This document shows positions 60,084-64,000 of a DNA stretch of 64,000 nucleotides, piece by piece; position 1 is the first letter of the stretch, and each line of letters starts with the position of its first letter. Source of the DNA: Linnemannia hyalina (lineage: Eukaryota > Mortierellomycota > Mortierellomycetes > Mortierellales > Mortierellaceae); the NCBI GenBank assembly GCA_019671135.1, contig JAHRHY010000008.1, positions 1,426,001 through 1,490,000 on the forward strand, written 5' to 3'. A model generated the notes under the pieces. It ran no database searches. It was not told the origin of the DNA and was given only the letters and a program-made list of their open reading frames with translations. The position numbers were made by a program, and so were the translations under genes.

Positions 60084-62439
60084 TACCTTCACACACAAAC
60101 AACAACAACAACATTAACAGCCACTCACACATACACCCACTACATCCACCTTCAAAAGGCATACTTCCTTCATTTTATTTTCCACGTCGCTCATTCGCTC
60201 ATTCGCACAACCCAGCACTCGGTTCATTTCACCCATTCCTCATTTCCTTCTCAACACCCACATTCCTCCTCACATTCATTTCGCGACAATCAGGTACATA
60301 ATCGAATACGGCTCATCGTCCGCGAAACATTCATTTCCGGAACCGATAATTCGTCACCCGTCCCTCTCGACCTGCTTTGCCGACCTATTTTGTTCGACGC
60401 CTTGCATGTAGTAACTTGAACGCAGGCTATCCTTTTCAATTCTTTACGTGTTGCCACGTCCATCACTCTCCGCCTCGTTCCTTCACTTTCGTCAACCCCT
60501 CTACTCTCACGCGCCGAAAAAGGTCGATACTGACATCTACCTTCTTTTTTTTTTTCTCGGCATATTCCACTGTCGACCTATCCTTCCTACTCTTGTACAA
60601 TTGAACAACAACAACAAAAGGTGTGTCTCTCTACCTGATCAAGAGTCTAATACACCCTGCTGTTCGCGTCACTGGTTTAAAAATACACAAAGGGGTGATA
60701 AAAAACATGGACAAAAAACCACTCTGCTGGGACATTGGCCCACCAGAGTGGATTCCGTTTATCTCGCGCTTTACTTTTCTTGACCTATTTTTTCTGCCAC
60801 TCATTTTGATTTGAATGGCATCGGCCTTTTGAACCTTTGGCCAAATGGCCGAACTTCTCCTCCTTTTTCTCGTTTATTCACGTTCTCCATCTCTCTTTTG
60901 CTCACTATATTTTTTTTTGCTAATGGAGATCACTACCCCTTCTTTTTTTATGTTTTTTTGGACAAAGTTCGAGAAAGATGTAGAAAGCTGCCCGAAAATC
61001 TAACGCTATTTTGCCATTTTTTTTTATTTTATTATTTTTCAAGGGAGCTTTTTCAATATTGATCACAGATCTACATCCCTCTCCCTCCCCTTACCCCATA
61101 GTCACTTTGCTTCAGTAAAAGCATTGGAGTGAATAGTTTAATGGATTCAAAATCAAGGTAACTTACGATATGCAAAAGTATACAATAACAATATTCACGC
61201 ACCCTGGGTAGTTGCTGCTGACTGCAGTAAATCAATACATGATAGTTGTGGTAGAAAAAAAAAAGAGATGGAAAAATGGCAGAAAAGATTAAAGGGGTAT
61301 GGGGGGAGAGATGAAAGAAAGAGATGACAGAGAGACACAGACAGACCAAGAGGAACAAATAGAGGGGCGAGGGTGGACAACCTTTGAAAGGGCAGGCAGC
61401 GAGTGTCACGTCTTTTTTTTTTTGGGCTGCGTCTCGACCCGGGGGTTAATTTCCTATCGGTGTTCGTCCATTGTGTTTCAAAAAAGGAGACACTCGCGCA
61501 CCACACCATGAGTGGTCGCGGCGGCAGTAGGTCATCACACCCGCAAAAGACCACGCTGTTTTGCCTCCAGTCACAGAGATGTAAACACGCCTAAAAAGGG
61601 TTGCCCAGCTGGTTCAATAACAGCACAGATCATACAACTTCACTGAGAGAAAAAAAGGAGGCGGAAAAAAAAAGAAACTAATGCTGCTGCTGCACTGCTG
61701 CCTTGTTTAAACCCCTTGTTATTTTGCCCGACTTTTTTACCACTTGTTCAATTCACTGGGTTCGTATATTCTAGTTTGCGTTACTTGATGTTGTACATGG
61801 ATATGTGCGGAGACAGCCATTTTTTAGGGTGACGAGAAGGAACGGAGACAGGAGACGAAGAAGATCACGAAGAAGAGTATGAAGGGGTTGGAATACTGGC
61901 GCGGGGCATTAGACAATAAATTGCTTCCACTGTTGAGAAAAAGAGGCATGCACTGTCCATTTCTGGCATGACTTTGTTTGCAAATGAAGGCAGTGTGAGT
62001 CCAAGCACTCGGCATATCAACCCTTTTTGTTATAAGAGACGATTCGCCCGAATCTGTCTCTTTTTATCCATGCCCTTTTTAAACATCTGCTACAACACCC
62101 TCATTACTTGCCCAGTCTACCTCTTGTTCTCGTCTATCACACATCCCCGCCTCTTTTTTTGCTTTCTTTTCCTCTCATCTCCTTCCTTCTTCTTTTTCAT
62201 CTATATATTTTTTTTCATTGACATCCTTGCTTCTCGGGTTGCTTGTCGTGGAAGCCGACAGTTTCAATTGAGCTAGGATTCAACCTACCAACGACTATAC
62301 CAGTAGTAGCACCACTATCACCACATTGCCTAAAACAAACAACAAGGGCAACAGTCTGATCAGCAACATTAACACCAAAGCAACAAATAGTCCGTCCATC
62401 CTTTTAAACTGACCAACCTCTACTCCCTCCGTTCATCCT

Positions 62440-64000
62440 ATGATCATGGCCGTTTCCGTCTGTTTTCCTCCTCGCAGGACCTATGAGTTGACGATGGAAC
62501 AGAATCCCATCCATGCTCGGATGTGTGGGTTTGGTGATAAGGCAAGTGGATGTTCTTGGAGAACAAGTAGAAGAAAAAATGCCCTTTTGCCATGGTTACT
62601 TAAATCTGTTGTCATTGAAGTTTTTTCTATTGCTGATAACGTATGTATCGACGCACATACCTTTGGAAAATAAACGGATTCAGGAACAAGGATGGCAAGG
62701 TGAGGCAGTGTAGACCGGCGCCTTATTCAATGAAACACCTGTTTTAACATACTCTCGTACTCCTGATCTTCTTTCATACTTCATTTAGGATCGGCGACCA
62801 ATGGATCCTCCGCCAATTGTGCGTTTGACGGTCTGGGAAGAAGATGGGGCCCCTGTAGACTTGAAGTAGGTTGCAGCGGCGACAATTTGATCCGCTCGAT
62901 GTTGTTTGAGTGACGGCGGAACACTAATGACAACAAAAACCACAGCAACCCAATCAGCGTCGATCATCTAATCCTTTCACGCACATCTCTCTCAATAATT
63001 TTTCCATCGCGTTCATTTTCGAAACGAATATAGCGTTCCTGGCGCTGTCGACATTTCACAATGCATGGTTATGGCAGAGTTATTCACTGTAGACCAGCTG
63101 CAGCCCTGCTCACTCGTCGCCAATCCCGCAACAACAACCATCATCCCAGCCACACCAGAGGTAAGGACCATTGGCGACTCGACCATGTCTGTCCTCCACC
63201 TTGGAGTCCCACCACCGATATCTACCCGCAATCTGACAGGATCCACAGGCGCATCGGGTGATCTACTCAAGGACTTGACCGGCAACTATGGCATATTTTT
63301 TGCCTTTCCCGATCTCAGCGTCAGGACAGACGGCATGTACACCCTTAAGTTTTCATTCGTCATGTTACCCGAGTAGGTAGCATCGCTTTTTTTTTTTTGG
63401 CTTCCCATTAGTCTCTTTGATACCTTGGTTTAGTGGATGCAAAAAAAGAAGAGAAAGAGAAACTCATGTTAGTAATTGTAAATTCTTCTTGCATATAGAT
63501 CGCCATTGGTTCCATCACCGGTCCTCGCAACGGTCTTCTCGGCACCTTTTGAAATATTTCATGCAAAACGGTTCCCAGGCATGATCAGTACGTCAGAGGA
63601 AACATGCACAGAAAATATTCCTTTTACAAGCCCAATGTTTGCTTTTTTTTTTGTCTGGTTGTTTGTTTGTTTGTTTGTTTGTTTATTTGTTTATTTGTTT
63701 GTTTCTATGTTTGTTGTGGTGTTGCATGTTCAATGTTTCTATTTGTCATGCAAATCCAGACTTGGACCCTTATGACATGTCCGATTCTCACTATCATACC
63801 CTTGTTTATTCACTGGTGATATCGTTGTAACTCTTGGTATAGAATCAACACCGCTTTCCAAGACGCTGTTTGACCAAGGTGTTCGAATTCCATTGCGAAA
63901 GGAGACGAGAGTAGGGCGCGTTAAAGCCCTCGTACTAACAGAACCAGACTCCACCAAGCAGGGTCCAGACGATATCGAGGATATCGAAGACATGGATGGC
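62440..64000 (+). CDS. Velvet-domain transcriptional regulator, 3' part outside the window
   Basis: Exons in view: 62440-62541, 62789-62865, 63034-63372, 63499-63587, 63843 to the window end; 255 residues, frame kept throughout. The velvet fold is clear: 'YELTMEQNPIHARMCGFGDK', 'DRRPMDPPPIVRLTV', 'GIFFAFPDLSVRTDG', 'FSAPFEIFHAKRFPGM', 'STPLSKTLFDQGVRIPLRK'. Velvet proteins (VeA, VelB, VosA, VelC) bind DNA as dimers and couple development to secondary metabolism. The short N-terminus and compact domain suggest a VosA/VelB-like member, but the subtype cannot be settled from a partial gene. Intron 1 begins AAG|GCAAGT, a GC donor. The start at 62440 is the first in-frame ATG; 62446 and 62494 are alternatives. 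Acidic sequence ('DDIEDIEDMD') follows the domain at the window edge. Confidence 0.9.
63657..63704. repeat. GTTT tetranucleotide repeat
   Basis: A GTTT/ATTT run lies in intron 4 of the velvet gene. Confidence 0.85.

Larger units (their letters stand above)
57841..62439. other. About 4.6 kb upstream of the velvet gene, no gene seen
   Basis: The region has low-complexity T/C-rich and A/C-rich DNA with several microsatellites. At about 60598-60620 a CAA-repeat leader is followed by GTGTGT, which could be a 5'-UTR donor. A matching acceptor ('ttcctcctcgcag') ends at 62477 inside the first velvet exon. If that intron is real, the start codon would move to 62494. Nothing else coding is recognised. 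Confidence 0.5.

Noticed and set aside
61507..61595. Plus-strand ORF beginning MSGRGG, like histone H4
   Set aside because: Only the first six residues match; the rest has no histone character.
62275..62400. Ser/Thr/Asn-rich frame upstream of the velvet gene as a possible first coding exon
   Set aside because: There is no in-frame ATG after the preceding stop, and candidate donors do not give the phase needed to join the velvet exon.
1..64000. CRISPR arrays, prokaryotic operons, tRNA or rRNA genes
   Set aside because: No regularly spaced direct repeats of CRISPR type, and no convincing tRNA A/B boxes or rRNA segments were found by eye; the gene structure is clearly eukaryotic.

Overview
This 64 kb window is fungal nuclear DNA. 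The genes are intron-rich (mostly 50-130 nt introns, GT..AG, often phase 1, with one GC..AG intron). Intergenic sequence is AT-rich with CT-rich and AC-rich leaders ahead of start codons. The set Dbf4, Csf1, velvet, an FYVE-RING protein and a ribonuclease-inhibitor-type LRR fragment of the 'LADALKTN' kind fits an early-diverging filamentous fungus, most likely Mortierellomycotina (Mortierella and relatives). That placement is inference; no species marker is present. All gene models were spliced by eye, with reading phase checked at every junction.

Layout, left to right: an LRR remnant (73-312, +); DBF4/Dfp1 (6029-1906, -), regulatory subunit of Cdc7 kinase; a divergent gene (6754-11009, +) fusing ankyrin repeats, a DysF/Pex24-type domain, FYVE, a small zinc finger and a C-terminal RING; a calmodulin/myosin-light-chain-like EF-hand gene (12688-14183, +); a STYX-like dual-specificity phosphatase (14742-15518, +); a secreted, probably GPI-anchored LPMO-like protein with an N-terminal His (17590-16121, -).

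The centre holds two giant genes that converge. One (19595-29914, +, 11 exons, about 3142 aa) looks like a fungal homologue of UNC80, a NALCN channel auxiliary subunit. The other (43482-30564, -, 21 exons, about 3669 aa) is Csf1/BLTP1, the bridge-like lipid-transfer protein. To their right lies a decayed PIF/Harbinger-like transposase (45234-44648, -) beside a broken ORF, followed by about 5.5 kb in which I see no gene.

The right part carries a C2H2 transcription factor whose start codon may be split by an intron (51326-54066, +), a proton/myo-inositol symporter of HMIT type with a Cys-rich loop and a 13-nt micro-exon (54531-57840, +), a 4.6 kb gene-free upstream region, and the first five exons of a velvet-family regulator cut by the window end (62440-64000, +).

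The genes do not form a cluster or pathway. They are independent housekeeping, membrane and regulatory genes. The most notable item is the UNC80 homologue, which would extend the NALCN/Cch1 channel complex composition to this fungal lineage.
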